Source of the DNA: Magnetovibrio sp.
GTDB lineage: Bacteria; Pseudomonadota; Alphaproteobacteria; Rhodospirillales_A; JABHCV01
Assembly (NCBI GenBank): GCA_002717285.1
Contig: PBDF01000007.1
Coordinates: 114,420 to 129,092 of the forward strand
Direction: 5' to 3'
DNA length: 14,673 nt
A program made the translations under genes and the position numbers. Below are positions 1-9,166 of this stretch, one piece after another; the stretch's first letter is position 1, and each line of letters begins with the position of its first letter. Below the pieces are notes generated by a model. It was given only the letters and a program-made list of their open reading frames with translations. It did not search any database and was not told where the DNA came from.

Positions 1-191
1 CCTGGTTCAAGTAATCCGCGTTGTTCTGCATCACGCACCATGTAAAGTGCGGCGCGATCTTTAACAGATCCACCCGGATTTGCGTATTCAGCTTTACCAA
101 GAATATTGCAACCTGTTTCTTCAGAGGGACCATTTAAGCGAACCAAGGGGGTGTTGCCAATTGCACCGATAAATCCGTCAGATATATTCAT
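1..191 (-). CDS. cysK: Cysteine synthase A, N-terminal 63 residues (runs off the window)
   Basis: This is a PLP-dependent O-acetylserine sulfhydrylase, which makes L-cysteine from O-acetylserine and sulfide in the cytoplasm. The reverse strand from the ATG at 191 reads [20 protein letters not shown]. The family signature [11 protein letters not shown] follows at residues 38-48, with the PLP-binding lysine at Lys44. Only the first 63 codons are present; the gene continues past base 1. A purine-rich AGGAAA lies about 8-10 nt upstream of the ATG. The gene is 50 bp downstream of nudF on the same strand, so the two may be co-transcribed, although a small inverted repeat sits between them. The early sequence fits CysK better than CysM or cystathionine beta-synthase, but the truncation prevents a full check. 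Confidence 0.93.
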   Translation of the reverse strand, partial: MNISDGFIGAIGNTPLVRLNGPSEETGCNILGKAEYANPGGSVKDRAALYMVRDAEQRGLLEP

Positions 192-220
192 TCGATGTGT
201 TTCCTATTCTTATATGATTA

Positions 221-240
221 GCACGTATATTCATATGTGC
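221..240. repeat. 8-bp inverted repeat between nudF stop and cysK start
   Basis: GCACGTAT (221-228) and ATATGTGC (233-240) are inverted copies with one mismatch around a 4-nt centre. As plus-strand RNA the mismatch would be a G-U pair. The repeat begins right after the nudF stop codon and ends 30 bp before the cysK ATG. No T-run follows it in the direction of transcription, so it is not a classical terminator. It could be an operator or an mRNA hairpin, but the function is unknown. Confidence 0.35.
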
Positions 241-241
241 T

Positions 242-877
242 TTAAGCACCTTCTTCTAACCAAAGATCCCGTAATCTTTTACCATTCAATTGGAACCACT
301 GAACAGCAAGCATTGTCATTGAATTCATAATACGGCCATCTTCAAGCATTTGGTATGTTTCTTCTGGTGTTGCGGTAAAGACACGAATATCTTCTCCTTC
401 ATCTTTTAAACCAAAATGTCCTCCAGCATTTGAGGCATCCACGCAACCACAATATAGGAAAACAGTCTCAGTAAGGCAGCCTGGAGAGGAAAAGTACTTG
501 TATAAAAAATGAAGTTTACTTATTTGGCAGTTAGCCTCTTCCATACTCTCCCTTGCACATAATTCTTCGGGATTTTCTCCTGTATCGATAACACCTGCAA
601 CGCACTCTATTATCCAAGGTGAAAAGTTTTCCTCCCACAATGACGAGTAACTTGCAGCAAAAGCAGCCGGCCGAAACTGCTCAGTTAAAACAAAAAGGTC
701 AAGTATTGGGTCATATAAGAGAACTGCTCCTACATGCCCACGTTCTATGACTTCTCTTTTGATAACACAACTGAAACCACCTCCAAAGAGGCTATGTTTT
801 ATTTTGTACTCTGCTACTTGCAGATAATCTTCAAATCGTATTGATTTTTTAATTAATTCAACTTGTTTAGAGGACAT
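242..877 (-). CDS. nudF: ADP-ribose pyrophosphatase, NUDIX hydrolase (NudF type)
   Basis: This 211-aa cytoplasmic enzyme is predicted to hydrolyse ADP-ribose to AMP and ribose 5-phosphate. The Nudix box lies at residues 95-117: Gly95, Glu101, then REsmEE with Arg109, Glu110, Glu113 and Glu114, the likely metal ligands. The usual glycine near the end of the box is Asn116. The stretch SSPGCLTE (131-138) matches the ADP-ribose-pyrophosphatase loop that normally reads SPGG, so one glycine is replaced by cysteine. EGEDIRV (160-166) matches the catalytic-loop region of the NudF subfamily. The ATG at 877 has a GAGG Shine-Dalgarno 8 nt upstream (886-889 on the plus strand). cysK follows 50 bp downstream on the same strand. 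The subfamily is fairly sure; the substrate is inferred. Confidence 0.88.
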   Translation of the reverse strand: MSSKQVELIKKSIRFEDYLQVAEYKIKHSLFGGGFSCVIKREVIERGHVGAVLLYDPILDLFVLTEQFRPAAFAASYSSLWEENFSPWIIECVAGVIDTGENPEELCARESMEEANCQISKLHFLYKYFSSPGCLTETVFLYCGCVDASNAGGHFGLKDEGEDIRVFTATPEETYQMLEDGRIMNSMTMLAVQWFQLNGKRLRDLWLEEGA

Positions 878-1216
878 GAAAGAAACCTCAACAGTCTGAC
901 TCAGTGAGTTTGTTTAAAAACATATTTGCCACGATTTTGATTTCATAAGTCTGAACATCGCAGTCCATAAACTGAAACAAAGGTAAATACTATTTCTCCA
1001 AATTAAAAATTCAAATAATTTCTGTCTCCCTGATAGCTTATTGAGAAATTCAAATTGCACATACTCTCCATAAATTCATAATCTAATCTGTTTTGAGAGT
1101 TAATTTAATGTATCATGTACAAACTCATATATTTGTTTGAACTTTCATCAGAGTAAAAAACAACAACGCTCAATTTTAGTGATGAGAGCTAATAATTAAG
1201 ACGTTGTTCGCAAAAT
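878..1216. other. 339-bp gap between dadA and nudF
   Basis: This is an AT-rich region between the dadA stop and the nudF start, both on the minus strand. I see no coding frame with recognisable content and no RNA gene. It should hold the nudF promoter, but no convincing -35/-10 pair stands out. The only structured element is a possible dadA terminator near its right edge (1155-1208). Confidence 0.6.
1155..1208 (-). terminator. Possible dadA terminator
   Basis: On the minus strand AACAACG (1208-1202) can pair with CGTTGTT (1168-1162), and a T6 run follows at 1160-1155. The stem can be extended by a few GC pairs (CTC/GAG) only across a bulge of about 12 nt. The arms are far apart (33 nt) and AT-rich. 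The position, just after the dadA stop at 1217, fits a terminator, but the structure is weak. Confidence 0.35.
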
Positions 1217-2476
1217 TCACGTAAAACGGCTAATTTCAAGCCCTTTTAAATCAACCTCAAGTTCTTGACTTGTAATTAAATCAGCCAAAATTTTTCCTGA
1301 ACCACAAGCCATGGTCCAGCCTAGTGTGCTGTGGCCTGTGTTAAGGAAAAGGTTGTTAATTTTGGTAGTTCCCAGAACTGGAACACTATCTGGAGTTTGC
1401 GGGCGAAGGCCGGACCAAAACTCAGCAATTTCACGATTGCAACAATCTGGAAATAGGGTGAGTGCAGAACTTAGGACCAACTGAGAGCGAACTTTATCAA
1501 TAGTTGTATCATATCCAGCAATCTCAGCCATACCAGCTACTCTAAGCCGACTACCAAATCGTGAATAAACAAGTTTTAATTCATCCTGAATCAGGCTGAC
1601 TTGTGGTGCCGCTTCCTGATTTGTTACTGGTAAGGTAATAGAATAGCCTTTTACTGGATAGACTGGCAAGTTTATACCAAGCGGCTTTAATAGCAATGGA
1701 CTGTAACTACCGAGGGCTACAACACAGTTCTCAGCTTCAAAAGTATCTGTTTTTGTCTCAACTTCTCTAAATGTCCCATTTTTAATAATAAGCCGATTAA
1801 TGGGGCTGTCGTAATAAAATTTTACACCCATTTTGACGCACAACTCAGCTAGTGCAATACAAAAAGCATGTGTATTGCCACTTTCATCACCTGGAGTAAA
1901 AATGCCTCCTCTAATCAGATTATTTTCAGCTGCTGATTTCAAGGCGGGTTCCAGTTCAATGCAAGTATCAGTATCTACTAAACGACGCTCTAACCCTAGG
2001 TCAATCATTGCTTGAATTCGGCCACTTGCCGCTGCAAGTTCCTTAGGGTCTCTATAAAAATGCAAAATGCCCTTATTAAGTTGATCATAATCAATACCTG
2101 TTTCTTTTTTCAGTTTATTTAACTGTTTTCGGCTATATAATGCTACACGCAACATTCGCTCAGTATTGATGAGTGCCTGACTTTTACTGCAATTTGATAG
2201 AAATCTGACGCACCAAGACCACAACTCAGGATCCCCTCTCAGTCGAAACTTCAATGGAGCGTCATCTCGCCACAGCCACTTTAAAATTTTTAGTAGTGTT
2301 GCCGGTGATGCCCAAGGTTCAGCATGGCTGGCAGAGACTTGTCCGCCATTAGCAAAACTAGTTTCCATTGCTACTCCAGGCTGGCGATCAATAACGGTAA
2401 CCTTTTGCCCCGCTTTGGCAAGATAATATGCAGTTGTGATGCCAGTAACCCCAGCCCCTAAAACCAGCGTTGTCAT
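1217..2476 (-). CDS. dadA: D-amino acid dehydrogenase, FAD-dependent
   Basis: This 419-aa flavoprotein oxidatively deaminates D-amino acids, typically D-alanine to pyruvate, and passes electrons to the respiratory chain at the inner membrane. The N-terminal Rossmann fold shows GAGVTG (7-12) and an acidic Asp30 at the end of the second strand, which together bind the ADP part of FAD. ETSFANGGQVSASHAEPW (38-55) and the C-terminal GLRPQTPD and TGHSTLGWTMACGSG segments are diagnostic of DadA. The length is slightly under the E. coli protein. The ATG at 2476 has an AAGGGA ribosome site about 8 nt upstream. No alanine racemase gene is adjacent, so the usual dadA-dadX pairing is not seen. A related glycine/D-amino acid oxidase is possible but less likely. 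Confidence 0.9.
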   Translation of the reverse strand: MTTLVLGAGVTGITTAYYLAKAGQKVTVIDRQPGVAMETSFANGGQVSASHAEPWASPATLLKILKWLWRDDAPLKFRLRGDPELWSWCVRFLSNCSKSQALINTERMLRVALYSRKQLNKLKKETGIDYDQLNKGILHFYRDPKELAAASGRIQAMIDLGLERRLVDTDTCIELEPALKSAAENNLIRGGIFTPGDESGNTHAFCIALAELCVKMGVKFYYDSPINRLIIKNGTFREVETKTDTFEAENCVVALGSYSPLLLKPLGINLPVYPVKGYSITLPVTNQEAAPQVSLIQDELKLVYSRFGSRLRVAGMAEIAGYDTTIDKVRSQLVLSSALTLFPDCCNREIAEFWSGLRPQTPDSVPVLGTTKINNLFLNTGHSTLGWTMACGSGKILADLITSQELEVDLKGLEISRFT

Positions 2477-2775
2477 TAATATAATCCCTTAGAATAATAA
2501 TATTATTGATAAGCTAAAACATGTATCGATTTAAATAAACCTGCATGCTACCCAAAAAATTAAAATTAGTGGGCAGGATTCATAAGTTGATTGCCAAATA
2601 AAAACAACTCATCATCTGACTTGACTTTGTGCGCTCTGCACATTTCTATCCCTATAAAATCTCAATATTTTAAGGAGATTGACAGGTGCCCTTAAATCTA
2701 TAGAGTTGCAGCCCGTCAAATTGTCCCTGAAAACTGTCTTAAACAGTGATTTTAAGGAGCGAAGACAGTAATAGT
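2477..2775. other. 299-bp divergent region between dadA and tRNA-Leu
   Basis: This AT-rich stretch must hold the minus-strand dadA promoter and the plus-strand tRNA-Leu promoter. A 12-bp perfect AT palindrome (2496-2507) lies just upstream of the dadA ribosome site. A candidate tRNA promoter is listed separately. I see no coding sequence; apparent frames crossing into 2776-2860 read through the tRNA. Confidence 0.6.
2679..2706 (+). promoter_or_regulatory. Candidate sigma-70 promoter for tRNA-Leu (and perhaps tig)
   Basis: A perfect -35 TTGACA (2679-2684) is followed after 16 bp by TAGAGT (2701-2706), which matches the -10 consensus at four of six positions. The predicted start would be about 60 nt before the tRNA. 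A second TTGACT at 2621-2626 has only a poor -10. With 47 bp between tRNA and tig and no terminator seen, read-through into tig is possible. Confidence 0.45.
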
Positions 2776-2860
2776 GCGGGCGTGGTGGAATTGGTAGACA
2801 CGCAGGTTTTAGGTACCTGTGACGCAAGTCGTGGAGGTTCAAGTCCTCTCGCCCGCACCA
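2776..2860 (+). tRNA. tRNA-Leu (anticodon UAG)
   Basis: The 85-nt gene folds as a class II tRNA. Its acceptor stem is GCGGGCG/CGCCCGC, its anticodon stem is CAGGT/ACCTG around loop TTTAGGT (anticodon TAG), it has a long variable arm, and the T-arm is GGAGG TTCAAGT CCTCT. The 3' CCA is encoded (2858-2860). It reads CUA and, by wobble, other CUN leucine codons. It lies 47 bp upstream of tig. Confidence 0.97.
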
Positions 2861-2907
2861 AGACCATATTTTTTGATGATCTTCCAACAATTTCTAGTGG
2901 GATACTC

Positions 2908-4296
2908 ATGCAAGTTACCGAAACAAAAAACAAAGGCCTAATGCGCGAATTTCTAATAACTGTATCTGCGGTTGAAGTGAACTTGGCTGTTGAGAACCGC
3001 CTGAACGAATTAAAAAAAACAGCTAAGTTGCCCGGATTTCGTCCTGGAAAAGTACCGGTAAATATTCTCCGCAAACATTTTGGTCAATCTATAATGGGCG
3101 AAGTCTTAGAACGAACCGTTGGAGAAACATCACAAAAAGCCATTAAAGACAATAACATACGACCAATTAGTCAACCAAAGATTGAAGTTAATAAATTTGA
3201 TGAAGGTTCTGACCTTGAGTACACCATGTCACTTGAGATATTGCCTGATGTAAAGTTAATGGACTTTTCGAAGATTGAATTAGAGCGTTTGATTGTCAAA
3301 TCAGATAAAGAGGAAATTGAGAAAACACTTGAACGCCTTGCAGAAGCACACAAAACATCTGAACCAATCTCAAGTACCCGCAAATCAAAAATTGGAGATA
3401 TTCTAATAATTAATTTTGTTGGAAAAGTTGAAGGCAAAGAATTTAGCGGTGGAAAAGCAGAAGGGTACTCTCTTGAACTTGGTTCAGGAAGTTTTATACC
3501 TGGTTTTGAGGATCAACTGTGCGGTGTAAAGGCTGGTGACTTAGTTGAAGTGAAGGTTAAATTTCCTGACAAATATGCATCTGAGGAACTTGCAGGAAAA
3601 GATGCCTTGTTTGATGTTGAAGTCAAAGAATTACACAAGTCAATTCCTGCAGTTATAAATGATGAACTTGCTAAAAGGGTCGGTGCAGAAAATTTGAGCT
3701 CGCTAAAATCGAACATTCGTGAAGAACAAGAGAAAGAATTTGCAAAATTATCACGTATGCGAATGAAGCGCTCCTTGTTGGATCAATTAGAAAAAAATCA
3801 TGATTTTGAGGTTCCTCAATCTATGACCGATCGGGAGTTTGATGGGATTTGGGAACAATTTGAAAAACATCGCAAGCAAGCAGTTGAGCAGGGGTTAGAT
3901 GATGACCCAAGCGAAGGCAAGTCAGATGATGAGTTAAGCAAAGATTTCCGAAACATTGCAGAGCGCAGAGTACGTTTGGGTTTGTTACTTGCAGAAGTTG
4001 GGCGTTTAAACAAAATTGATGTCAATCAACAAGATATCAACCGTGCGATGATTGAAGAAGCACAGCGTTATCCGGGCCAAGAACAAATGGTTATGGAGTC
4101 GTTCCAAAAGCATCCAGAAGCTGTACAGCAACTGAAGGAGCCGATAATGGAAGATAAGGTGGTTGATTTTATTATTGAGCTCGCCAAGGTGACAAATAAA
4201 AAAGTTTCTAAGGAAGAATTGATGGCTGAGCCTGAGGATAGAAGTTCAGTAAAAAAGAAAGTTACCAAGAAAAAAACAACCACCAAAAGAAGATAA
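2908..4296 (+). CDS. tig: Trigger factor (ribosome-bound chaperone and peptidyl-prolyl isomerase)
   Basis: This 462-aa chaperone binds ribosomal protein L23 at the exit tunnel and shields nascent chains. The N-terminal ribosome-binding domain carries the signature GFRPGKVP at residues 43-50, the same positions as in E. coli. The FKBP-like PPIase domain spans about 161-244, beginning GDILIINFVGKVEGKEFSGG, and the helical C-terminal substrate-binding arms follow. The tail is lysine-rich (SSVKKKVTKKKTTTKRR). The ATG at 2908 is chosen because MQVTET is the conserved family start; the open frame extends upstream only because it runs through the tRNA-Leu gene. The ribosome site is weak (GTGGGA). 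It is followed after 54 bp by clpP, the usual alphaproteobacterial order, linking folding to ClpXP degradation. Confidence 0.97.
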   Translation: MQVTETKNKGLMREFLITVSAVEVNLAVENRLNELKKTAKLPGFRPGKVPVNILRKHFGQSIMGEVLERTVGETSQKAIKDNNIRPISQPKIEVNKFDEGSDLEYTMSLEILPDVKLMDFSKIELERLIVKSDKEEIEKTLERLAEAHKTSEPISSTRKSKIGDILIINFVGKVEGKEFSGGKAEGYSLELGSGSFIPGFEDQLCGVKAGDLVEVKVKFPDKYASEELAGKDALFDVEVKELHKSIPAVINDELAKRVGAENLSSLKSNIREEQEKEFAKLSRMRMKRSLLDQLEKNHDFEVPQSMTDREFDGIWEQFEKHRKQAVEQGLDDDPSEGKSDDELSKDFRNIAERRVRLGLLLAEVGRLNKIDVNQQDINRAMIEEAQRYPGQEQMVMESFQKHPEAVQQLKEPIMEDKVVDFIIELAKVTNKKVSKEELMAEPEDRSSVKKKVTKKKTTTKRR

Positions 4297-4350
4297 ACAA
4301 CATTTTACACAAGCAAAAGTGCATTTAAAAAGCTAAGGAATTAATTTGTA

Positions 4351-5001
4351 ATGAGCGATTCAATTGGAAAATTTATGAGTTCTCTAGTCCCAATGGTAGT
4401 TGAGACGACAAATCGTGGTGAGCGTGCCTATGACATATTTTCTAGACTACTTAAGGAACGCATCATCTTTTTAACTGGAGGTGTCGATGATGGTATCGCA
4501 AGTCTAGTTTGCGCTCAGTTACTTTTTCTTGAGTCAGAAAATCCAACCAAGGATATTTCTTTCTACATTAACTCTCCTGGGGGGATCGTTACATCTGGTT
4601 TGGCAATTTATGATACCATGCATTACATACGCCCAGATGTCTCAACTGTTTGTATTGGACAAGCTGCTTCAATGGGTTCGTTTCTCTTAAGCGCAGGTAC
4701 AAAAGGTAAGAGGTTTTCTTTGCCTAATGCTCGCGTCATGATCCATCAGCCATCTGGTGGCGCACAAGGGCAAGCTACTGATATAGAAATACAGGCTAAA
4801 GAAATACTCTCATTGCGCTCGAGGTTAAATGCTATTTATGCAAAAAACACAGGACAGCCAATTGAAGTTATTGAAGAGGCTGTCGAACGAGATAATTTTT
4901 TATCCCCAGATGAAGCAAAAGAATTTGGTTTAATCGATGAAGTCGTAACAAGCCGACCAATACCAGAGGATGATGAAACTGAAATAAAAAAAGAAAAATA
5001 A
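4351..5001 (+). CDS. clpP: ATP-dependent Clp protease, proteolytic subunit
   Basis: This 216-aa serine peptidase forms the double-heptamer chamber that degrades proteins unfolded and delivered by ClpX (or ClpA). The catalytic triad is complete: Ser107 in GQAASMGSF, His132 in MIHQPSGG, and Asp181 in [11 protein letters not shown]. The spacings of 25 and 49 residues are identical to the E. coli triad. A short N-terminal propeptide is expected to be removed by autocleavage. An AAGGA ribosome site lies 11 nt upstream of the ATG. The C-terminal end is acidic then lysine-rich ([10 protein letters not shown]). clpX follows 121 bp downstream on the same strand. No promoter is obvious in the 54-bp gap after tig, so clpP may be transcribed from upstream. 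Confidence 0.98.
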   Translation: MSDSIGKFMSSLVPMVVETTNRGERAYDIFSRLLKERIIFLTGGVDDGIASLVCAQLLFLESENPTKDISFYINSPGGIVTSGLAIYDTMHYIRPDVSTVCIGQAASMGSFLLSAGTKGKRFSLPNARVMIHQPSGGAQGQATDIEIQAKEILSLRSRLNAIYAKNTGQPIEVIEEAVERDNFLSPDEAKEFGLIDEVVTSRPIPEDDETEIKKEK

Positions 5002-5122
5002 ACGTTTTTTTAGTTGTTTTAATTCTGTCTTAACTGTCATCATAGGATGATTGTGCTTAACCTGATTCTCTTAGTTCGTGCATTAATATCTCAGGTAGCA
5101 TTAATTTAATAACGGAGCATAC

Positions 5123-6388
5123 ATGGCAAAAGCACCCAGCGGAGATACCAAAAATACGCTTTACTGCTCTTTCTGTGGTAAAAGTCAGCATGAGGTCCGT
5201 AAGCTTATAGCCGGTCCGACTGTTTTCATATGTGATGAGTGTGTTGAACTGTGTATGGATATCATCCGTGAAGAACACAAAACTTCCATTGTTAAATCAG
5301 GCGATGGTGTGCCCACACCAATAGAAATCAGCTCGGTTCTTGATGATTATGTTATTGGTCAGTCGCAAGCTAAGCGTGTGTTGGCAGTGGCAGTTCACAA
5401 TCATTATAAACGTCTGAACCACATAACTGAGGGGACTGACGTTGAGCTTGCAAAATCAAATATTCTTCTTGTTGGCCCAACTGGTTGTGGCAAAACCTTA
5501 CTCGCACAAACCCTTGCACGTGTTCTTGACGTGCCGTTTACCATGGCAGATGCAACAACACTGACGGAGGCAGGCTATGTTGGTGAAGATGTTGAAAATA
5601 TTATTCTCAAACTACTACAATCTGCTGATTACAATGTAGAACGTGCACAACGGGGGATTGTGTATATTGATGAAGTGGATAAAATTTCAAGAAAGTCAGA
5701 TAATCCGTCGATCACACGCGATGTTTCAGGTGAAGGTGTGCAACAAGCTCTACTCAAAATAATGGAGGGTACAATTGCTAGTGTTCCTCCTCAGGGAGGG
5801 CGAAAACATCCGCAACAAGAGTTTCTTCAGGTTGATACCACCAATATTTTATTTATTTGTGGCGGAGCTTTTGCTGGTTTGGACAAAATAATTTCTAGTC
5901 GTGGTAAAGGTATGAGCATTGGATTTGGTGCAGACGTGCGATCTCCTGAAGAGCGCAATACTGGTGAAATTTTGCGTGATGTGGAGCCTGAGGATCTTTT
6001 GAAATTTGGCCTGATACCAGAATTTGTTGGTCGTTTGCCGGTTTTAGCAACACTTAACGATTTGGATGCTAGTGCTTTAATTGAAATACTTACTGCACCT
6101 AAAAATGCATTAGTCAAGCAATATCAAAGTCTATTTGGTATGGAAGATGTTCGATTAAGCTTCGCTGAAGGGGCACTTGAAAGTATTGCAAAAATGGCTG
6201 TTATGCGTAAAACGGGCGCTCGTGGCCTAAGATCGATAATGGAAAATATTCTCCTGGATACTATGTATGATCTTCCGGGCCTTGAGGGCGTAGAAGAAAT
6301 TATGATCAATAAAGAAGTCATTGAAGAAAAGGCCACTCCTCTTCTGATTTACGCAGATCGGAGTGAAGATCTGGGTACAAGTGCATAA
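5123..6388 (+). CDS. clpX: ATP-dependent Clp protease, ATP-binding subunit ClpX
   Basis: This 421-aa AAA+ unfoldase is a hexamer that recognises substrates such as ssrA-tagged proteins and threads them into ClpP. An N-terminal zinc-binding domain has cysteines 15, 18, 37 and 40 (CxxC...CxxC). Walker A is GPTGCGKT (118-125), the pore loop is GYVG (151-154), and Walker B is in [10 protein letters not shown] (178-187). [10 protein letters not shown] contains the IGF-type loop that docks on ClpP, and GARGLRS is the sensor-2 region. The ATG at 5123 has a GGAG ribosome site 6 nt upstream. The 121-bp gap after clpP contains only a small 5-bp hairpin (TCATC/GATGA) and no clear promoter or terminator, so co-transcription with clpP is likely. 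Confidence 0.98.
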   Translation: MAKAPSGDTKNTLYCSFCGKSQHEVRKLIAGPTVFICDECVELCMDIIREEHKTSIVKSGDGVPTPIEISSVLDDYVIGQSQAKRVLAVAVHNHYKRLNHITEGTDVELAKSNILLVGPTGCGKTLLAQTLARVLDVPFTMADATTLTEAGYVGEDVENIILKLLQSADYNVERAQRGIVYIDEVDKISRKSDNPSITRDVSGEGVQQALLKIMEGTIASVPPQGGRKHPQQEFLQVDTTNILFICGGAFAGLDKIISSRGKGMSIGFGADVRSPEERNTGEILRDVEPEDLLKFGLIPEFVGRLPVLATLNDLDASALIEILTAPKNALVKQYQSLFGMEDVRLSFAEGALESIAKMAVMRKTGARGLRSIMENILLDTMYDLPGLEGVEEIMINKEVIEEKATPLLIYADRSEDLGTSA

Positions 6389-6421
6389 TTTCTAATTAAA
6401 AAAAGTTTTTATAAAAATTTA

Positions 6422-6461
6422 GACTCGCACTTGAAGCCTGTAATTAATGAACCCAATTTAG
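6422..6461 (+). promoter_or_regulatory. Heat-shock (RpoH / sigma-32-like) promoter upstream of lon
   Basis: The -35 region is ACTCGCACTTGAA, with core CTTGAA at 6430-6435, and it fits the sigma-32 consensus including upstream C positions. The -10 region CCCAATTTAG (6452-6461) matches the E. coli CCCCATTTAG at nine of ten positions. The distance from CTTG to the -10 is 18 bp, within the range known for alphaproteobacterial RpoH promoters, though about 2 bp longer than E. coli dnaK P1. Lon is a classic member of the heat-shock regulon. The predicted leader is about 80 nt. Confidence 0.6.
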
Positions 6462-6549
6462 AACTATTAAGTATCATAAAAACATCAAATTTTTTACTTT
6501 AAAACACTTAACTAATAAATTTTAATCACAAATTTTGGTTAGAGGTATC

Positions 6550-8952
6550 ATGAAAACCACTCAAAAAGGCATAATTTACCCCGTTCTACCACTCCGTGAC
6601 ATTGTGGTTTTTCCTCACATGATAGTACCTCTATTTGTAGGAAGAGACAAATCAGTCAATGCACTAGAAGATGTAATGCATGATGATAAACAAGTTCTCT
6701 TGCTTACTCAAAAGAATGCTGCAGAAGACGAGCCAAGTTTAACCGACATTTATAAGGTTGGAACTGTTGCATCCGTATTACAACTCCTGAAACTACCAGA
6801 TGGCACGGTCAAGGTTCTAGTTGAAGGAATTCAACGTGCTCATGTTTCAAACTTTATCGATAACAAAAGTTTTTTTGAAGCACAGGCAGAGCTTATTGAA
6901 GAACCAGAAAGTCACGGTGAAGAATTGGAAGCTTTATCGCGGTCTGTCATTTCACAATTTGAACAATATATTAAATTGAACAGAAAAATCCCCGCTGAAG
7001 CCCGTGTTTCAATAAACCAAATTGATGAGCCAGGTAAATTGGCTGATACTATTGCCTCACATTTGGCATTAAAAATCACAGATAAACAGGAACTACTTGA
7101 ATCAAAATCGGTAAATGAACGTTTAGAACGCGTCTACGCTTTTATGGAGTCTGAAATTAGTGTGCTTCAAGTAGAAAAGAAGATACGCAATCGAGTTAAA
7201 CGTCAAATGGAGAAGACTCAAAGAGAGTATTATTTGAATGAACAACTAAAAGCCATTCAAAAGGAATTAGGTGATGGTGATGATGGCAAAGACGAAACTC
7301 AAGAACTAGAAGAGCGTATAGCCAAGACAAAACTCTCTAAAGAAGCTAAAGAAAAAACTATTGCAGAACTCAAAAAGCTTAAAAATATGAGCCCGATGTC
7401 TGCTGAAGCCACCGTTGTGAGAAATTATTTAGACTGGATGCTATCCATTCCTTGGAAAAAACGCTCACGAATAAACAAAGATATCAAAAAAGCTCAAAAA
7501 CTGCTCGATCATGACCATTATGGTCTAGAAAAAGTCAAGGAAAGGATACTTGAGTATTTGGCGGTACAAAACCGCACTAACAAAGTGAAGGGGTCTATTC
7601 TATGCCTTGTTGGCCCTCCTGGTGTTGGTAAAACATCCCTTGGAAAATCTATTGCAAAAGCGACAGGTAGAAATTACGTTCGTATGTCTCTCGGTGGTGT
7701 TAGAGATGAATCCGAGATTCGAGGGCATAGGCGCACTTACATTGGTTCGATGCCGGGTAAAGTTGTTCAAGGAATGAAAAAGGCTAAAGCCTCAAACCCC
7801 TTATTCCTCTTAGATGAAGTAGATAAAATGGGTCAGGATTGGCGGGGTGATCCGGCATCCGCTTTGCTTGAAGTGCTTGATCCTGAACAGAATTCTACCT
7901 TCAATGATCACTACCTCGAGGTAGATTATGATCTTTCTGATGTAATGTTTGTAACCACGGCCAACACCATGAATATGCCCGGGCCTCTGCTTGATCGAAT
8001 GGAAATAATCAGGCTTTCTGGTTACACCGAGGACGAAAAAGTTGAAATTGCAAAACGCCACTTGATTAGCAAACAATTAAAAACACATGGCTTGAAAAAA
8101 CATGAATGGTCAATTTCGGATGCAGCAATAAGAGATCTAATCCGGTATTACACTCGGGAAGCAGGTGTCCGTAATCTTGAGCGTGAGCTTGCAAACTTAA
8201 CGCGCAAGGCAATTAAAGAAATAATGATGAAAGATGCTGAGAAAATTGCTGTAACTCAAAAAAATCTATCCAAATATGCAGGTATCCAACGCTTTCGTTT
8301 TGGAGAGATTGAAAATGATGACCTTGTTGGAGTCGTCACCGGTCTTGCATGGACCGAGGTTGGTGGTGAATTACTCTCAATTGAAGCTGTGATGATGCCA
8401 GGTAAAGGTAAAATGAACATTACTGGTAAACTTGGTGATGTTATGCAGGAATCTATCCGAGCTGCCAAATCCTTTGTTCAGTCGCGTGCACTATACTTCG
8501 GAATTACACCACCGATGTTCACCACAAAGGATATACACGTTCACGTGCCAGAGGGGGCTACACCCAAAGATGGTCCATCCGCTGGCATTGGGATGGTAAC
8601 ATCAATTGTATCTGTTTTAACAGGTGTAGCAGTTCGCAAGGATGTCGCCATGACTGGCGAAATAACATTACGTGGACGAGTTTTACCCATTGGAGGCCTT
8701 AAAGAAAAGCTTCTGGCCGCTCTTAGAGGAGGGATTAAAACTGTACTAATACCTCATGAAAATGAAAAAGATTTGGCCGACATACCAGATAATGTAAAGA
8801 AGGGGATAAACATTATACCTGTTCGCAGCGCAGAAGAGGTTCTAGAACATGCGTTAGTTTCCAAATTAACCCCAGTTGAATGGACAAAGGAAATGGAAGC
8901 AGCAGCCTTAGCAATTGATAGAGGTAATAGCAATAACGATGTAGTTCATTAA
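6550..8952 (+). CDS. lon: ATP-dependent Lon protease
   Basis: This 800-aa hexameric cytoplasmic protease degrades misfolded and short-lived regulatory proteins. The N-terminal substrate-binding domain begins [20 protein letters not shown] and is followed by a coiled-coil region near 200-270. The AAA+ module has Walker A GPPGVGKT (355-362) and Walker [10 protein letters not shown] (418-426). The protease domain has Ser677 in DGPSAG and Lys720 in GGLKEK, 43 residues apart as in E. coli (679/722). I chose the ATG at 6550, preceded by AGAGG, over a TTG 15 bp upstream; both are in frame, and the ATG better fits usual Lon N-termini. The 161-bp gap after clpX carries an RpoH-like promoter, so lon probably has its own heat-inducible transcription. 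Confidence 0.98.
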   Translation: MKTTQKGIIYPVLPLRDIVVFPHMIVPLFVGRDKSVNALEDVMHDDKQVLLLTQKNAAEDEPSLTDIYKVGTVASVLQLLKLPDGTVKVLVEGIQRAHVSNFIDNKSFFEAQAELIEEPESHGEELEALSRSVISQFEQYIKLNRKIPAEARVSINQIDEPGKLADTIASHLALKITDKQELLESKSVNERLERVYAFMESEISVLQVEKKIRNRVKRQMEKTQREYYLNEQLKAIQKELGDGDDGKDETQELEERIAKTKLSKEAKEKTIAELKKLKNMSPMSAEATVVRNYLDWMLSIPWKKRSRINKDIKKAQKLLDHDHYGLEKVKERILEYLAVQNRTNKVKGSILCLVGPPGVGKTSLGKSIAKATGRNYVRMSLGGVRDESEIRGHRRTYIGSMPGKVVQGMKKAKASNPLFLLDEVDKMGQDWRGDPASALLEVLDPEQNSTFNDHYLEVDYDLSDVMFVTTANTMNMPGPLLDRMEIIRLSGYTEDEKVEIAKRHLISKQLKTHGLKKHEWSISDAAIRDLIRYYTREAGVRNLERELANLTRKAIKEIMMKDAEKIAVTQKNLSKYAGIQRFRFGEIENDDLVGVVTGLAWTEVGGELLSIEAVMMPGKGKMNITGKLGDVMQESIRAAKSFVQSRALYFGITPPMFTTKDIHVHVPEGATPKDGPSAGIGMVTSIVSVLTGVAVRKDVAMTGEITLRGRVLPIGGLKEKLLAALRGGIKTVLIPHENEKDLADIPDNVKKGINIIPVRSAEEVLEHALVSKLTPVEWTKEMEAAALAIDRGNSNNDVVH

Positions 8953-9121
8953 TTTTTTTAAATAAACGAATCGTACTTTTTTTTGGTTATCAGCAATCAC
9001 AAGATTTGAATTTGGTCGTAGTGCACTAATGAGCTATGTTTTTTAAGACTTGCAACTTTTGTTACAATTTACTCCGTAGTGTGAAAACGCAAGAATATAA
9101 AAGCATTAGACAATAATCGAT

Positions 9122-9166
9122 TCATTGATTTCACAATGACTTAGGGTAAACCCTAGTTAGTTTTTT
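9122..9166 (+). terminator. Tandem hairpins plus T-run, likely Rho-independent terminator
   Basis: TCATTG (9122-9127) pairs with CAATGA (9134-9139) around a 6-nt loop. TAGGG (9142-9146) pairs with CCCTA (9151-9155) around TAAA. Five bases later comes TTTTTT (9161-9166). The second stem is only 5 bp, so strength is uncertain. It could end the lon transcript (about 170 nt past the stop) or a short independent RNA from the gap. Confidence 0.45.

Noticed and set aside
106..330. Plus-strand 74-codon frame across cysK and nudF
   Set aside because: It is antisense to the cysK 5' end and nudF 3' end, with no recognisable domain.
2496..2507. 12-bp perfect palindrome AATAATATTATT upstream of dadA
   Set aside because: It is pure A/T, expected by chance in this composition, and sits too close to the ribosome site to argue for a specific operator.
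2746..2907. Upstream extension of the tig frame by 54 codons
   Set aside because: It reads straight through tRNA-Leu (2776-2860). The conserved trigger-factor start MQVTET is at 2908.
2612..3074. Two minus-strand frames overlapping tRNA-Leu and the start of tig
   Set aside because: They are shadows of the tRNA and tig on the opposite strand, with no family resemblance. Such tRNA-antisense frames are a familiar artefact.
5002..5122. Search for a heat-shock or sigma-70 promoter before clpX
   Set aside because: No CTTG core and no -35/-10 pair with acceptable spacing was found, so I did not call a promoter.
5827..6336. Minus-strand frames inside clpX
   Set aside because: They are antisense shadows of a strongly conserved gene, with no ribosome site or domain.
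6535..6549. TTG start for lon, five codons upstream
   Set aside because: The ATG at 6550 has AGAGG before it and gives a normal Lon N-terminus.
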